64,000 bases of DNA, taken from assembly GCA_946811185.2 (NCBI GenBank), contig OX328102.1:13951194-14015193 (forward strand), written 5' to 3'. The notes beneath the pieces are model-generated. The model was not told the origin of the DNA and ran no database searches. It saw only the letters and a program-made list of their open reading frames with translations. Positions 40,478-51,640 of this stretch are shown here, in pieces. Within the stretch, counting starts at the first letter, position 1; every line of letters starts with the position of its first letter. The translations under genes were made by a program, and so were the position numbers. This stretch comes from Hippopus hippopus (taxonomy: Eukaryota; Mollusca; Bivalvia; Cardiida; Cardiidae).

Positions 40478-43400
40478 TTAAGTGATTTCGTTCCTAATTT
40501 GTAGAATTTTGTGTACGAACTTTGAAATATTAAGGAGACTGAATTGATTAGGATTTGACATAAATCTAAAGAATGAATCGTATGTTTTATTCCTAGGCTC
40601 GCCTATATATATTTTCCTATAAAAATCGTATCGGTGGCAGAGAAAAAATACGTGGTATTCGTCTTCAATAGCTTCGGCTCCATATGTCTCAAGACAGTAA
40701 GTACAAAACCTTTCCTCTCTCGGAGCATTATAGTGTCTTCCTACTTCGATATTTAAATTATGATCGGAGCAGCGAAATTTTGCTAATGCTTTCCTTAAAT
40801 AGAATGGCAGATCGAAAGATAAGTAAAATTCTACATTTAAAAGTGATTTAAACTGCGTGTAAAACTGCCCTTTCCCCGAATTACTTAGAGAATTATGCCA
40901 TTCTTGTTGTAGAGAATCCTTAAGCCTTTGTTTAAAACCTAGAATAAATAGATTTATATCTCCTACATCCTGCGCAATCCAGACATATCCGTATCCATAA
41001 CTGAATAATAAGTTTCTGACCTCTGATGCATATGTGTGTCTGTTATCGTCATCAAGCCTTTTTAACATCAAATAACATTGTTTAGGATATCTATGGCCTG
41101 GCATTTGTATTATTCTTAACCAGTACTTTATAAATTTTACATAATATTCAAGACAAAGGGGAAATCTGCCACATTCGCCTAACACCATCAGGTTACTTGT
41201 TCTTTTAGTTACACCCAAAAATTGTTTACAGGCTGAGATTTGTATTTTTTCTACGGTATCCCTGTACCCGAACCCCCACAGTTCTGCCCCATAGCATAGG
41301 ATTGGTTTTACCATAGCATCAAAAATTTTGAAAAAATCATTATAATGTATAGATCCGAATCGATTATATTGAGCGCGGATACAATTCAGTGACTTTTTAG
41401 CTTGCGCTGCCTGGGCAAATAGCGCTCTAGACCACTTTAATTTAGGTGTGAATATCAAACCCATATATTTGTAAAAAGATGATATGGTTATTGGTTTGTC
41501 ATGAAAATACCATTTCTCGTTTTTTCTCAGTGGGCCTCCATTTCTAAATACCACAACATTGGTTTTGCTAAGATTGATTTTCATGCCGATCTCGTTCGAG
41601 AATTTTTCTATAGAGTTTATTTGTCGCTGCAACTGCACGACCGTGTCGGCTGGACTTGCTACATCATCCGCAAACATTAAAGAAATTATTTTGGGTATAT
41701 TTTCAGTTACAAAGATGCCAGAATTACATTCTGTCCTTAGATAGGTACAAATATCGTTTATAAAAAGATCGAATATCATCGGCGAACTTAAATCGCCTTG
41801 TCGGGTACCTTTCGAACAAGGGAAAGAACCCGTCCCTACACTGTTCACTTTTACACAGGAGTTATTTCTCTTGTATATATTTAATAAAATTTTCAGAAAG
41901 TTGCAGCACACCCCTTTCCTTGCAAGGATTTCGAACAAAACTTTATGGGAGACATTATCAAATGCCTTTTCGTAATCAATGAATATTACGTAAAGCCGGC
42001 CCCTTTTTTTCGATAAATACTTTTGGATAAGTGCATGCATTATGAACATGTTATCAACTGGTGAATATTTTTTTCTGAAACCTGCCTGTGATTCATCTAT
42101 TTGATTATTAATAAATGCCCAATTGCACAGTCGTGTGTTCAGGATTGAAGAAAATACTTTATACATCACATTGATGAGAGAAATCCCTCTGTAATTATTT
42201 GGATCATTGATATCTCCTGTTTTGTGTAGTGGACAGATAATACTTTCTGTCCATTGGTAAGGAATTGTGCCCGTTGTCAAAATGCGATTAAAAAGCCTAG
42301 TAAGAATCGGAATCACTGTATGTTTTGTAAGGACAATAAAGTTACCAATAATTCCATCTGGTCCTGGGGCTTTATTTATGTTGATTTTGGAGATAGCTTC
42401 CTTAATCTCTTGTTCTGAAATCTCCGAGTTCAGAATATCACACGAAGACTCATTGCATGGATTGATATTTAGCTCTTCTACACTATAGTTAAAATTGTCT
42501 TCTCCTTTTAAAAGCCTCGAAAAATGATTAACCCATTGTGCCCCTGAAATATTGTTATTATTACTTGAATTTGTATTATTTGACTTAAGCAGTTTCCAGA
42601 AAGTACGAGGATTTTTTCTTGCGTTTACTAGATCCATTTTGTTTTTGTGTCTGAAAGTGTTTTTCTTTTTCCAACACGTATGTTTAAAAATCTGTTTTTG
42701 CTCTTTGTAAATTTTCAAGTTATCTGGTGAATTGATCTTTCTGAACGTTTTTAGAGCTATGTACTTTCTGCATTTTAGTTCCTGTAGTTCCTGATCCCAC
42801 CATTCTGATTGTTTATATGGTGTGCTTGGTTTAGGTTGTTGAACTGTTGATTTTAGACCTAAATCCTCAGCTGTTGATGTGTATAAATGATTGAGTTTAG
42901 AGATCATTGCGGCTGTATCTAGGTTAATCAGTTGCAATAGTTCATCATAAATTAAGTTACATTTGAGTGTGAATGTAGAGACAAATAAATCCTTTTTTTC
43001 TTCTTTCCAATAATATTTATCTAATTTATGAAAAATTTCTTGCGACCCATTTAAATTTTGAGCCAACGTCTTAGTACCTGGATGCTGCTTGACCTGCAAC
43101 CCTAACGAGCACATAATAGGGAAGTGGTCAGATTCGTCTCTTGTCAGGATTTCAAAATCTGTCACTAAAGGAAATAAGTCAGTGGATGCAATACTGTAGT
43201 CTACCACTGAAGCTCCGTTACCGGAAATACACGTAATATTGCCCTCCCTGTCTTCAAACAATCGACCATTCAAAATATGAATATTAAGAGTGCAACACAT
43301 TTCAACAAGTGACTTTCCAAATTCGTTATACTTTGTGTCTCTATTTTTCCTAGCAAATGAAAAACTGTCTGAGAAAAAAGGGTTATCACCAAATACAAAG

Positions 43401-43966
43401 TCTAACGAGTCGTCCGGAATGTAATCTAGAAAATCTTTGGTACGGGCGTTAAAATCACCTGCTATGTAAAATAGGCAGTCAGGGTATTCAAATCTTAACA
43501 ATAATAAATGATTACAAAGATTTTCAATACCATTTGGTTCATCAGGGTCGTAAATAACAGACCCTTCTGGTGATATATACACAAATACCATAATCAAGTG
43601 CCTGTGGAATATCTCATAAATATTATCTTTTAACAGAAAGGCTATGCATTCAGAGAACTCCTCGTGTATTCGACATCTGAAGATTTCCCTGAATGCATCG
43701 CCCTTTATGAATACGGAGATTCCCCCGCTGTTGCGAAAAGCTCTGTTGATCTTTGCCCGCACGATATCAAAATATAAATAATCATGTAGGAGATTTTTAA
43801 ATTCTGATTTTTCTTTACTCCAAGTCTCGGATAGATGTACTACATCGAACTGAGAAAGATACATTTTTAATTCTTCATTGTTAACATGCTTTTTTAACCC
43901 CGCTATATTCCACGATATTGTTTGTAGACTGTAAATATCACGTGCGCCTGGGTGGTGGCCAGAATA
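40478..43966 (-). CDS. LINE ORF2: APE endonuclease and reverse transcriptase
   Basis: The frame is open from the TGA at 43967 (first residues near SWNIAGLKKHV); the first ATG is at 43864 (1128 aa). Endonuclease motifs: LSETW, YIAGDFNAR, VVDYSIAS, SDHFPI. RT motifs: NKAPGPDG, YRGISLINVMYKVFSSILN, VIFIDYEKAFDNVSHKVLF, GTRQGDLSSPMIFDLFINDI, LMFADDVASPAD, KINLSKTNVVVF, KYMGLIF. The C-terminus has a finger-like CTYC...EYHVFFLCHRY. All catalytic residues are readable, so this ORF2 looks intact. CR1/L2-like group by motif style; clade uncertain. It lies in the same frame as ORF1. Confidence 0.9.
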   Translation of the reverse strand, partial: YSGHHPGARDIYSLQTISWNIAGLKKHVNNEELKMYLSQFDVVHLSETWSKEKSEFKNLLHDYLYFDIVRAKINRAFRNSGGISVFIKGDAFREIFRCRIHEEFSECIAFLLKDNIYEIFHRHLIMVFVYISPEGSVIYDPDEPNGIENLCNHLLLLRFEYPDCLFYIAGDFNARTKDFLDYIPDDSLDFVFGDNPFFSDSFSFARKNRDTKYNEFGKSLVEMCCTLNIHILNGRLFEDREGNITCISGNGASVVDYSIASTDLFPLVTDFEILTRDESDHFPIMCSLGLQVKQHPGTKTLAQNLNGSQEIFHKLDKYYWKEEKKDLFVSTFTLKCNLIYDELLQLINLDTAAMISKLNHLYTSTAEDLGLKSTVQQPKPSTPYKQSEWWDQELQELKCRKYIALKTFRKINSPDNLKIYKEQKQIFKHTCWKKKNTFRHKNKMDLVNARKNPRTFWKLLKSNNTNSSNNNNISGAQWVNHFSRLLKGEDNFNYSVEELNINPCNESSCDILNSEISEQEIKEAISKININKAPGPDGIIGNFIVLTKHTVIPILTRLFNRILTTGTIPYQWTESIICPLHKTGDINDPNNYRGISLINVMYKVFSSILNTRLCNWAFINNQIDESQAGFRKKYSPVDNMFIMHALIQKYLSKKRGRLYVIFIDYEKAFDNVSHKVLFEILARKGVCCNFLKILLNIYKRNNSCVKVNSVGTGSFPCSKGTRQGDLSSPMIFDLFINDICTYLRTECNSGIFVTENIPKIISLMFADDVASPADTVVQLQRQINSIEKFSNEIGMKINLSKTNVVVFRNGGPLRKNEKWYFHDKPITISSFYKYMGLIFTPKLKWSRALFAQAAQAKKSLNCIRAQYNRFGSIHYNDFFKIFDAMVKPILCYGAELWGFGYRDTVEKIQISACKQFLGVTKRTSNLMVLGECGRFPLCLEYYVKFIKYWLRIIQMPGHRYPKQCYLMLKRLDDDNRHTYASEVRNLLFSYGYGYVWIAQDVGDINLFILGFKQRLKDSLQQEWHNSLSNSGKGQFYTQFKSLLNVEFYLSFDLPFYLRKALAKFRCSDHNLNIEVGRHYNAPREERFCTYCLETYGAEAIEDEYHVFFLCHRYDFYRKIYIGEPRNKTYDSFFRFMSNPNQFSLLNISKFVHKILQIRNEIT

Positions 43967-45418
43967 TCAGTACGCATGCGCAGTATTCTCACTCTCGTGG
44001 GTGGGAGAACGTGCTTGCGCTTGATTGGTTGACGAGCCATCGACGTGTGTGGTGTTATCATTCATATTCAAAGTAGAGGAATCCTCTTCGTTCTGATTGG
44101 TTGTAGCCGATCTGTTGCCGCGCTGAAAACCACGTGTAGTCTGTTTACTACTTTTACGTTGACTAACACACACCAAGCTATCATCGTTCTCATTGTATTT
44201 GTAGACATTACCATCAATTATAAGTTTGTCGTAGGATATTGACGCGAAGCGATTATTTTGTCTAGCTTCTATCATGTGTTTACCTAGTTCATATCGATGT
44301 TTTCGTATTCACTGTGAAAAATCTTCCCTAACCGAAACGTTGCTGGTTCTTGTCAATTTTTCTTTTGCCGCACTAAGGACTTTTTGTTTACCTTTATAAC
44401 TCGTGAATTTTACAATAACAGGCAGACAGCTACGGTTTCCTTTACGCCTCAGGCGATGAGCTCTTTCAATTCCTATTTCTTCTGCATCGGATAAGTGTAA
44501 ATCATGCCTCAAAACATCGCGAATTTTGTCCTCACTAGTACTCCACGTCTCGTCGGCTGATCCCTCTAGTCCATCGAAAATTAAATTTGAACGTCGGGAC
44601 TGGTTTTCTAGGTTATCAATTACAGATTCTAATTGATTCACTTTTTTCTGTAGCAGGGAGTTACTTTTAGATAGTTTTTCATTATTCTCCTTTAGTGATT
44701 CACAGGTGCTAACAACATCGGACACTTTGACGGTTAAACTTGAAATAGTTGTGGTAATACTGGACAGTTGACTGTTTATTGAGGCCATGTTTATATTCAT
44801 GTCGTGCTTGAGTGATAAAATCAGTTCGGACAAATTACTGGTAGAATTCATGTCGGCTACACTGACCTCGCCCTTTTCCCCTATTGTCAATCTAGTTTGA
44901 CGAGTATTTCTACGACTATCAGGTAAAGAACTCTCAGACAATGGATCATCTGAATTACCCCTTTTCTCCAACTGAGCCGACGTTACCTCTTCTACTCGGG
45001 TTTGGTGTCTCGGTGCCCTAGACCGACTTGCTCTGTCTTGGGTATTATGTGAAGTGTTGCTCGGAGAAGCAGACACTTCTGCATACGTAAGAGTGCCCTG
45101 CTTATTTACATTTTTCCGCGTACTTGTCACACCACTAGCACCCCCGGACCTGGTTACTGCTGGAGAAAGGGAGTGGCTTTCTGTTTCATTGGCTTTTCGG
45201 TTACCAACCGAACTTGAGAAAGCAGATAGTCTATCCGGGCCCGGATTTCTCTCAACACCCCCACCCATGGTCAGAAGCACGGACAACAGAATAGCCAGTT
45301 TCAAAGTCGTACTTACAGCTTTCCTAGACATACATAGTCCATGAAATACACTCTTACACTTATTTGGCATTGAAAAAATACCAATACGCAGTCTATAGAT
45401 ACACAAATCTACTCCCAT
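43967..45418 (-). pseudogene. LINE ORF1 with 2A-like peptide, one in-frame TGA
   Basis: ATG at 45418. A hydrophobic N-terminal segment (STTLKLAILLSVLLT) leads into GGGVERNPGP (residues 52-61), a 2A-like motif. A Ser-rich disordered region and a long coiled coil follow (about residues 195-290, SLKENNEKLSKSNSLLQKKV). The RRM/C-terminal part is SRRSNLIFDGLEG, ERAHRLRRKG, LPVIVKFTSYKGKQKVL. A TGA at 44309 interrupts the frame after REDFSQ; the same frame continues (FASISYDKLIIDGNVYKYNE) to a TGA at 43967, then straight into ORF2. In ORF1 proteins of this type the KLIIDNxVYKY tail belongs to the protein, so the first TGA looks like a mutation. Confidence 0.8.
45236..45289 (-). other. 2A-like ribosome-skipping peptide coding region
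   Basis: Encodes a leucine-rich run ending VERNPGP. The canonical pattern is D-x-E-x-N-P-G-P; here the first residue is Gly instead of Asp. 2A-like sequences at ORF1 N-termini are known in CR1-type LINEs of invertebrates. Activity of this variant is unproven. Confidence 0.6.
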
Positions 45419-45479
45419 TATTGTTTTTCAAAATTACTGCCACGTTAGCTAAAAAATCACGTGCGCCATCTTGCAAGGG

Positions 45480-45930
45480 TAGATAATCTGATTTTAAAAC
45501 TAATTTTTCTGCCAGCGACTAACATTTGGCCCGAGCACACAATAATAGATTGTCATCTTCACAATATTTTCCGTACTTTTAAATGCATGATTTAAACTTG
45601 AATGCATTTTAACACCAGCATATTTTGGCTGCTATTCGGCCTTTAAGTTCTAGGAAAAGAATGTCTCTTATCATATCTATTTGATGTGGTGTCAATAGAA
45701 TCTCGGACAAAAGATTAGCGGTAGCAACGCTTGTAATTATGTTATTGCTTGCAAAGCTATAACCGAAAAATGGCCTGCAGGGGCTTGCATATTGGAGAAA
45801 TAAATGTATCCGCAAAAGAGGGCGTCGAATAAACATGTTCACATTTTGAACCAGTTTCAAAATACCATCTAATATTTATTATTTTGAATATATTCATTCC
45901 AAGGAGCAGGTCAAAAACCGCCGAAAAAAG
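45480..45930 (-). repeat. Inverted repeat partner of 46410-46870
   Basis: Inverted similarity includes GCTGCTATTCGGCCTTTAAG (45629) against CTTAAAGGCCGAATAGCAGC (46697), GGTAGCAACGCTTGTAATTA (45720) against 46600-46620, and AATAAACATGTTCACATTTT (45829) against 46490. The two copies are about 480 bp apart. Confidence 0.75.
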
Positions 45931-45987
45931 CCTGGTAAACATTTTTAACAGTTCCTTTTTTTTTACTTGCTATAAATTAGTATCTTT

Positions 45988-46109
45988 TAAGTCTTTAGAG
46001 GGAAAAGTAAAGAATGCTGGTTACCAACATTTCTCCATTTTCTACAATGTTTTCAAAGGTTTTCTCTTTCAGGGTCATTTAAACCCGGTATTGCGTGGTA
46101 AAGAGTTAA
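45988..46109. mobile_element. TTAA MITE (d), right half
   Basis: Palindrome remnant AATGCTGGTTACCAACATTT, then TTTCAAAGG, TTTCTCTTTCAGGGTCATTT and TTGCGTGGTAAAGAGTTAA. Confidence 0.65.
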
Positions 46110-46409
46110 TGATCTGTGCCTTGGAGCATCCACGGGAAACGTTTCGTCTCAGGTTACAAGTACCGGTATCCTGCTTGGGCTGCACAGACTGACCTTAGTT
46201 GAAACTTGAAGCCTGTCGTTGATTCTCTGAATAGTAAATTGCCGTTTAGTCAATGTCGAATCATCGATACGTATCCAGCCGCTAAGGCTTCGACGACTCA
46301 TGCAATGGGTTTTACGGATGTTTTATGGACAAATTAGGCATAAATTTACCTAGAACTGTTAACACTGTTTACCAGACTTCGCCGCTTTTTTTTGGGGGGG
46401 GGGGAGGGG

Positions 46410-46870
46410 AGGTTGGTTTTGACCTACTTCTTGTAATGAATATATTCCAATTAACGAATATTAGATAGTAATTTGTAACTGGTTCAAATGTGAACATGTT
46501 TATTCGATGCCCTCTGAAAACCCTTTTGAAGATACATTCATTTCACAGATTTGCAAACCCCTGCAGACCTATTTTCGGATATATTTTTGCAGGCAATAGA
46601 GTAATTACAAGCGTTGCTACCGCTAATCTATAGTCCGAGGCTTCTATTGACATCACAGCAAATGAATATGATAGGAGACAATCTTTTTGTAGTACTTAAA
46701 GGCCGAATAGCAGCCAAAATGAAACAATGCAGGTGTTAAAATGCACTCAAATTTAATTCATTCATTTTAAAAACTATGGAAAATATCGTGAAGATGACAA
46801 TCTGTTATTGTGTGCTAGGGCCAAATGTTAGTCGCTGGCAGAAAAATTAGTTTTAAAACCAGGTGAAAAG
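46410..46870 (+). repeat. Inverted repeat partner of 45480-45930
   Basis: See the partner entry. Its right part merges into the palindromic repeat at 46690-47070. Confidence 0.75.
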
Positions 46871-47070
46871 TAAGCAAGAGATAGAGCGACCTGGCAACTT
46901 TTAACCTAGTTTTGAAATTAATTTCTCTTACAGCGACTAAAACTCGGACCATCGTACAACAACAGATTGTCATCTTCACAATAATTTCTATGATTTTAAA
47001 CCGTACGGTTTAAATCTAAATACCATCTTAACAATCATTTCTATACTTTTAAATGGTATAGCTACTGTCC
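46690..47070. mobile_element. Palindromic MITE-like repeat
   Basis: Arms GAAGATGACAATCTGTTATT...TTAGTCGCTGGCAGAAAAAT and TTTCTCTTACAGCGACTAAA...AACAGATTGTCATCTTCACA mirror each other. The same family lies at 49746-50110, with half copies at 38440-38580 and 45500-45610. Confidence 0.7.
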
Positions 47071-47289
47071 CTTTAATAGTAATTTAGTGTTTTTTTTTTA
47101 AGCTTTACGACATAACCCGTTCCTGTATGTTTGTGTCACGGTGGTATCTGTTTTGTATATAAGCCATATTTTATTAAAAGTAGCTTTACTGCTGCTAGAA
47201 AAGAATCAGCTCATATCAGCCTGCCAAGTTCGCGTAAAATGAAAATATCTTAGATCGAGGTTCTACTGATGGGCAGGAAGCTATATGTT

Positions 47290-47460
47290 GGCTGACTTTA
47301 AAAAGAACCATAGGTTTCTATCTCTTATTTGCTGGCGATAAATTGTAACTCTATTCCTTACAAGGATTCCAATTTACCTATGTACTCATTGCCACAACCA
47401 CTTCATTTCATCACATAAATTAAATTTCTAATCTCACAGAATCCAGTCTCTTTGAGTTTT
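47290..47460 (-). pseudogene. GIY-YIG remnant (right arm)
   Basis: Minus-strand reading gives RNLIYVMK and SGCGNEYIGK with stops. Counterpart of 37730-37965. Confidence 0.55.
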
Positions 47461-48239
47461 TGTTATGGAAAGTTTTTTAGCAGTTAGATTTAAATGAATT
47501 TTCATTCACTAGGTCGGCATATACCGGTATATATATATATATTTTTTTTTCTATGATGTAGTAAAAAATGATGACTATCAAACTGTACAGTTTGCTTAGG
47601 CTGACATTGGTCGAAATTGTTTACTTTTGAGAGATTTTCGTCATTCTTTCTTACTTTATAGGCATTCAACAAATATTTATTTGGCCCGCACTGGTTTCGA
47701 CGGCTATATTATTTACGCCATTAATGCAGATGTCAGATTAAAGAAAAAAAAACTATCTATGGTTAAGAGTTTACCTTACCTACCGTATGCTTATAAACCA
47801 CCCTTGGTTTAAGCGTGGCTTACGTCTAAACAGAGATATGGCATATTCTACTTTTATTTTTACGCCACCTTGTCGACCTCTATACAATGGCTGTCTATCG
47901 CAGAATGAAGGGAAATGCTGGGAAACAGGCGTAAAATACAGTCTACTGTTGAAGCCATAGATGGCACAAGCAACAAAATATACCGACCAATTCAAAACCA
48001 ACAACGGTTTTATTCTAGCCATAGAAATTATCACTGCCTTCATTAGTGAAAATTATCGTTGATTATGAAGGTAATATGATTAGATATATCGAGTCTGGCT
48101 TTCTTGGCCATCAGACTGACACCCAAACTTACAGACCTATACGTTAAATAGGCACATAAGACCTACCTTTTCCTGCCATTTGTGTGTTGATAGTAGACGA
48201 AATTTATCTACACTACCATAACGCCATCTAGCACCACCC

Positions 48240-48440
48240 ATCTCCGCAGAGCACAGGTTGAGGAAGTTATGTGTGAGAGGTACAACAGATACCTCAGGAG
48301 GTACAGGGTGTCTGTGGAACACGCCAATGGTGAGGTTAAGGGGTGCCAAACCGTTAGTTCAGTTTGGCGTCACCCCTGACAGTTTCTCGGTGTGACTGTA
48401 AGAATATGATCTGTTTTGGTATGCCGAAAAAGGTGCAATA
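48240..48440 (+). pseudogene. Harbinger-type (DDE_4) transposase remnant
   Basis: The plus strand reads ERYNRYLRRYRVSVEHANGE then VKGCQTVSSVWRHP, close to the C-terminal RVxVEHAxGxxKxxxxxL motif of Harbinger/PIF transposases. No complete transposase remains. Confidence 0.6.
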
Positions 48441-48659
48441 TCTTGTATTGTTGTTAAGTTCAGTTACAACTTTATTTCAATGTTAAAAGTTGATCCAAAT
48501 ACCTTTTTTAAAAAGGAGCAGTTACTGGCATGAGTTATATGTCTAAAAATACGATAATGATTTACGACGTCTTTGTCAACTATCAAAGCATTAGCTAAGA
48601 TGCACCCAGCTAAATGCTACGGAGCGTCGCACATTAAAGTGTTTTGCTATGTTACCTCA

Positions 48660-48965
48660 GACGAGTACCGATAGCTCAGTCGGTAGCGTACAGGACTCGG
48701 GAACAGGCGGTCGCTAATTCGATCCACGGCTCAGCCAATTTCTTTCTGATGATTGATGATAGCCATCGCGACAGGATGCATTCCTCTCTCACCGCCGACC
48801 ATTGTTTCGACGATGGTTATGTGGGAAAGTAGCCAGTGGCTTGGAAAGAATATTTTGCGCAGTACTGATAACATATACTCCAGTAAAGCATAGACAGGTG
48901 CACTGGCCGCGCGATATAACTGAAATAATGTTGAAAAGAGCGTTAAAAACTATACAATCCATTAA
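48660..48965 (+). mobile_element. SINE B with 12-bp target duplication
   Basis: 306 bp with a tRNA-like head (CGATAGCTCAGTCGGTAGCG, box A; GGTCGCTAATTCGATCC, box B), the family B body and a CTATACAATCCATTAA tail. Flanked by TATGTTACCTCA at 48648-48659 and 48966-48977. The left arm keeps the same insertion, so it predates the arm duplication. Confidence 0.9.
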
Positions 48966-49337
48966 TATGTTACCTCATTGAATAACATAGTGGTTTTTAG
49001 TGCTTATATACATGTACATATCCCTTCTTTTTTACACATACACGCACTCATTTAGCCGATTCCGTAATCTCACCTTGTATTCCAAATGACATTTGTGTAG
49101 AAATGTTGTAACGGATGATGGGGTTACACTTAAGGATATCAGTCTAAACTATGACAAGAAATAGGAGTAGTAGTATATATCTACTGATAAAAGTATTACT
49201 ATGATGGAATGATCAAATCCTCTCCCCCCGCCCACCTTTAATTGAGAGTCATCAGTCATATTACTAATGTCTTTCATATGAAACGACCGTGGCAAAAGTT
49301 GGTTCACGCACCGTTGCGTTTAAATACCAGTCGAGTA

Positions 49338-49427
49338 ACCAGCATTTTTCTACTTTTTCCACAATGTTTTCAAAAACTTTCTTTTTTTAGGGTAGTTAAA
49401 ACTCGGGACTGTGTGGTAAAGGGTTAA
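49338..49427. mobile_element. TTAA MITE (e), right half
   Basis: GTAACCAGCATTTTTCTACT, then TTTCAAAAACTTTCTTTTTT and GTGTGGTAAAGGGTTAA. Confidence 0.65.
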
Positions 49428-49429
49428 TT

Positions 49430-49745
49430 GTGGTGAGGCGATTCTTTCATTTAATACCTCCTGCTGATCTATTTTACATCTTGCATCACGCGTATTTTGA
49501 AAACAGTGTGAAAAGAGCAGAAACTGCTGAGACTATTGGATTTGAGGTATGGCGATTCACGTTTAGATTCTTTGATTTCAGTTCCTCTTGCAAGCGACAT
49601 TTTTTTTACACCTTGCAGTAAGCGTATTTTGAAAACGTTGTGGCAACAGGAGAAAATTCTGAAGCTTTCGGATTTATTCTACAATTTTAAGTGTAGAGGG
49701 GACTATAGTTAATAATGGTGTGGCGGTTCACGTTTCGTTTCATTT
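49430..49745 (+). repeat. Repeat with inverted copies at 52606-52930 and a direct copy at 54000-54184
   Basis: TTACATCTTGCATCACGCGT and GTGAAAAGAGCAGAAACTGC recur at 54050-54110; GAAGCTTTCGGATTTATTCT and AAGTGTAGAGGGGACTATAG are inverted at 52620-52690. Confidence 0.75.
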
Positions 49746-50107
49746 AAAGGCCCAGTAAAGGCCAAATATCAAAGCAGATGTCATAATACATTTAAATTTA
49801 AATCATACCAATTAAAAGTATGGAAAATATTGTAAAAATGACAGTCTGTTATCGAGTGGCCGGGCCATATGTTAGTCGCTGGCAGAAAAAAAATAAAATC
49901 AGGCAAAAAGTAAACAAAAGAAACAACTACCTGGCAGGTATTAACGTATTTTTGAAATTAATTTCTCTGTCCGCGACTAACACTTGAACCAATCGTACAA
50001 TAACAGATTGTTATCTTCAAAATAATTTCCATACTTTTAAATGGTATGATATAAATTCAAATGCATTTGAACACCCACTTTATTTACTTTTGCCCTTTAT
50101 TGTTACT
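49746..50107. mobile_element. Palindromic MITE-like repeat, second copy
   Basis: Same family as 46690-47070: TGACAGTCTGTTATCGAGTG...TTAGTCGCTGGCAGAAAAAA and its mirrored arm. Outer ends AAAGGCCCAGTAAAGGCC and TTTGCCCTTTATTGTTAC. Confidence 0.65.
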
Positions 50108-50337
50108 TTAAACTTTTTACCAAACAACAGAATTTTAAACCTGTTCCATTTTAAAGAATTTGCAGACGACAAAAAAGATGAGGCTCAAATGATAGAATTT
50201 GCATCAGAAAGAGTAGAAAACATTGTGGGAAGGGAGAAAATGTTAGTTACTAGTTTTTTTCCCCCTTTTCTCTCAATGTTTCGAGAGTTATCACTGTCAG
50301 TGTCGTTAAAAATCGGGATTATGCGGTAAAGGGTTAA
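50108..50337. mobile_element. TTAA MITE (f), complete
   Basis: TTAAACTTTTTACCAAACAA to TTATGCGGTAAAGGGTTAA. Interior ATGATAGAATTTGCATCAGA matches copy (h) inverted. Confidence 0.75.
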
Positions 50338-50462
50338 AGACAATTGCAGACGACTACAAGGTATGGCTTAAATAATGGTATATTCTTTTGAAACGAAATG
50401 TAACATTGTGAGAAATGGGAAAAATGTTGGAATGTTGCTTTTTTTTTTCACATGTTGTTTAT

Positions 50463-50697
50463 TCAAACCCTCTACCACACTGCCACGAGTTTTAAAGACC
50501 CTGAAGACAGAATGTTTTTGAAAACATGGTGAGAAAAGGAGAAATTGCTGGTAACCAGCATTTTCTCCTTTTACCACAGTGTTTTCTATCCTTTCAAAAA
50601 CAAATTTCAAATTTGTTGAGTCACATTTACTTTGTCATCTGCAAATGCTTTTAATTTGAACAGATGTAAAATTTTGTCTAATGGTAAAGAGTTTCAA
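50463..50697. mobile_element. TTAA MITE (g), opposite orientation
   Basis: Ends decayed to TCAA. It carries the best-preserved palindrome of the family, GAGAAAAGGAGAAATTGCTG / GTAACCAGCATTTTCTCCTT. Confidence 0.7.
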
Positions 50698-50749
50698 ATC
50701 ATTTTTTAGTGTGCATTTTTTGGTGATGAGTAATTCAATACCCGTTGCA

Positions 50750-51640
50750 GACTATTTATTTATCTGTCCAGGCTGACGATTTTGAAAACATTGTGGGGAA
50801 AAAAAGGAAAAATTGCTCGAAGACTTTCAGGAACCCCGGTGCAAATCGAGTTAAACCCAGTTTCGACCTCTTGGGACCCTCCCGAATATAATGGGTCGGT
50901 CTGCGACTGTCTCCGGCACCCTCGCAGACTATCAGGAACCCGATACCAATCGAGTTAATCCTAGTTACGACTTCTAGGGACCCTCTCGAGTTGATGCACT
51001 GGTCTTTGTCTCATCTGAGCAACACTCGAAAAAAGAATATGGTCCAGTACACATTTGTCTAGTACAATTTCGGTTGTCAGTTGCATCAAAATGAGTTAAT
51101 GAAAGGAAAAGAGGAGGGTAGCGGAGTGAATGTCGATGGTGAACGAGTGGCGAGGAGGCACAAGTAGAATTGAGAGGAGTCAGGTTGTAGGTGATGATCA
51201 GCTTCCAGGAGTCGGCCGACAGACCACAAGAAGGGTGTGTAAAAGAAAACAAATATGCGTTATAGATATTTGACGGTTTTCATTACGATTTAAATTGAAA
51301 CATAATAAAAGACTCGAATATAATGTCATTGGTTTAACTCTTTAAAATGGATTGCATTATATAGTTACATTCTGTTATGACCACTTCATCACTTTTCACA
51401 TCCTCGGAACCCAGGTTTGAAGCATTACGTTACTCTCCATGCATCTACCCCTGGGATAATTGATTAGTAATTCGTCGTTTCTTATGAATATTCATATGGT
51501 CGGGAAGTACCCTAATAGCCAATCGAAAGATCGATAACATTATGATACTCTCTTGTAGAGAGGGTAATTTCATTTCTTCCGTTATAAAAAAATAACCCCA
51601 CTATGGAAAAAACCCGAGGTTGTCAACAAATATGGCCCGT
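50750..51640. repeat. Two 110-bp imperfect repeats, otherwise empty
   Basis: AGACTTTCAGGAACCCCGGT (50820) and AGACTATCAGGAACCCGATA (50927), each followed by AATCGAGTTAA...GGACCCTC. No gene recognised in the remainder. Confidence 0.5.

Larger units (their letters stand above)
46860..49060 (-). repeat. Right arm of large inverted repeat
   Basis: Inverted counterpart of 35650-38610, without the two MITEs found there. It contains the GIY-YIG remnant (47290-47460), a Harbinger remnant (48240-48400) and SINE B (48660-48965). Confidence 0.8.

Noticed and set aside
45054..45344. Plus-strand frame opposite LINE ORF1
   Set aside because: Shadow of the Ser-rich, stop-poor ORF1 region.
48644..48832. 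Open frame over the SINE at 48.66 kb
   Set aside because: It spans SINE B and its target duplication; the frame is a by-product of the repeat.
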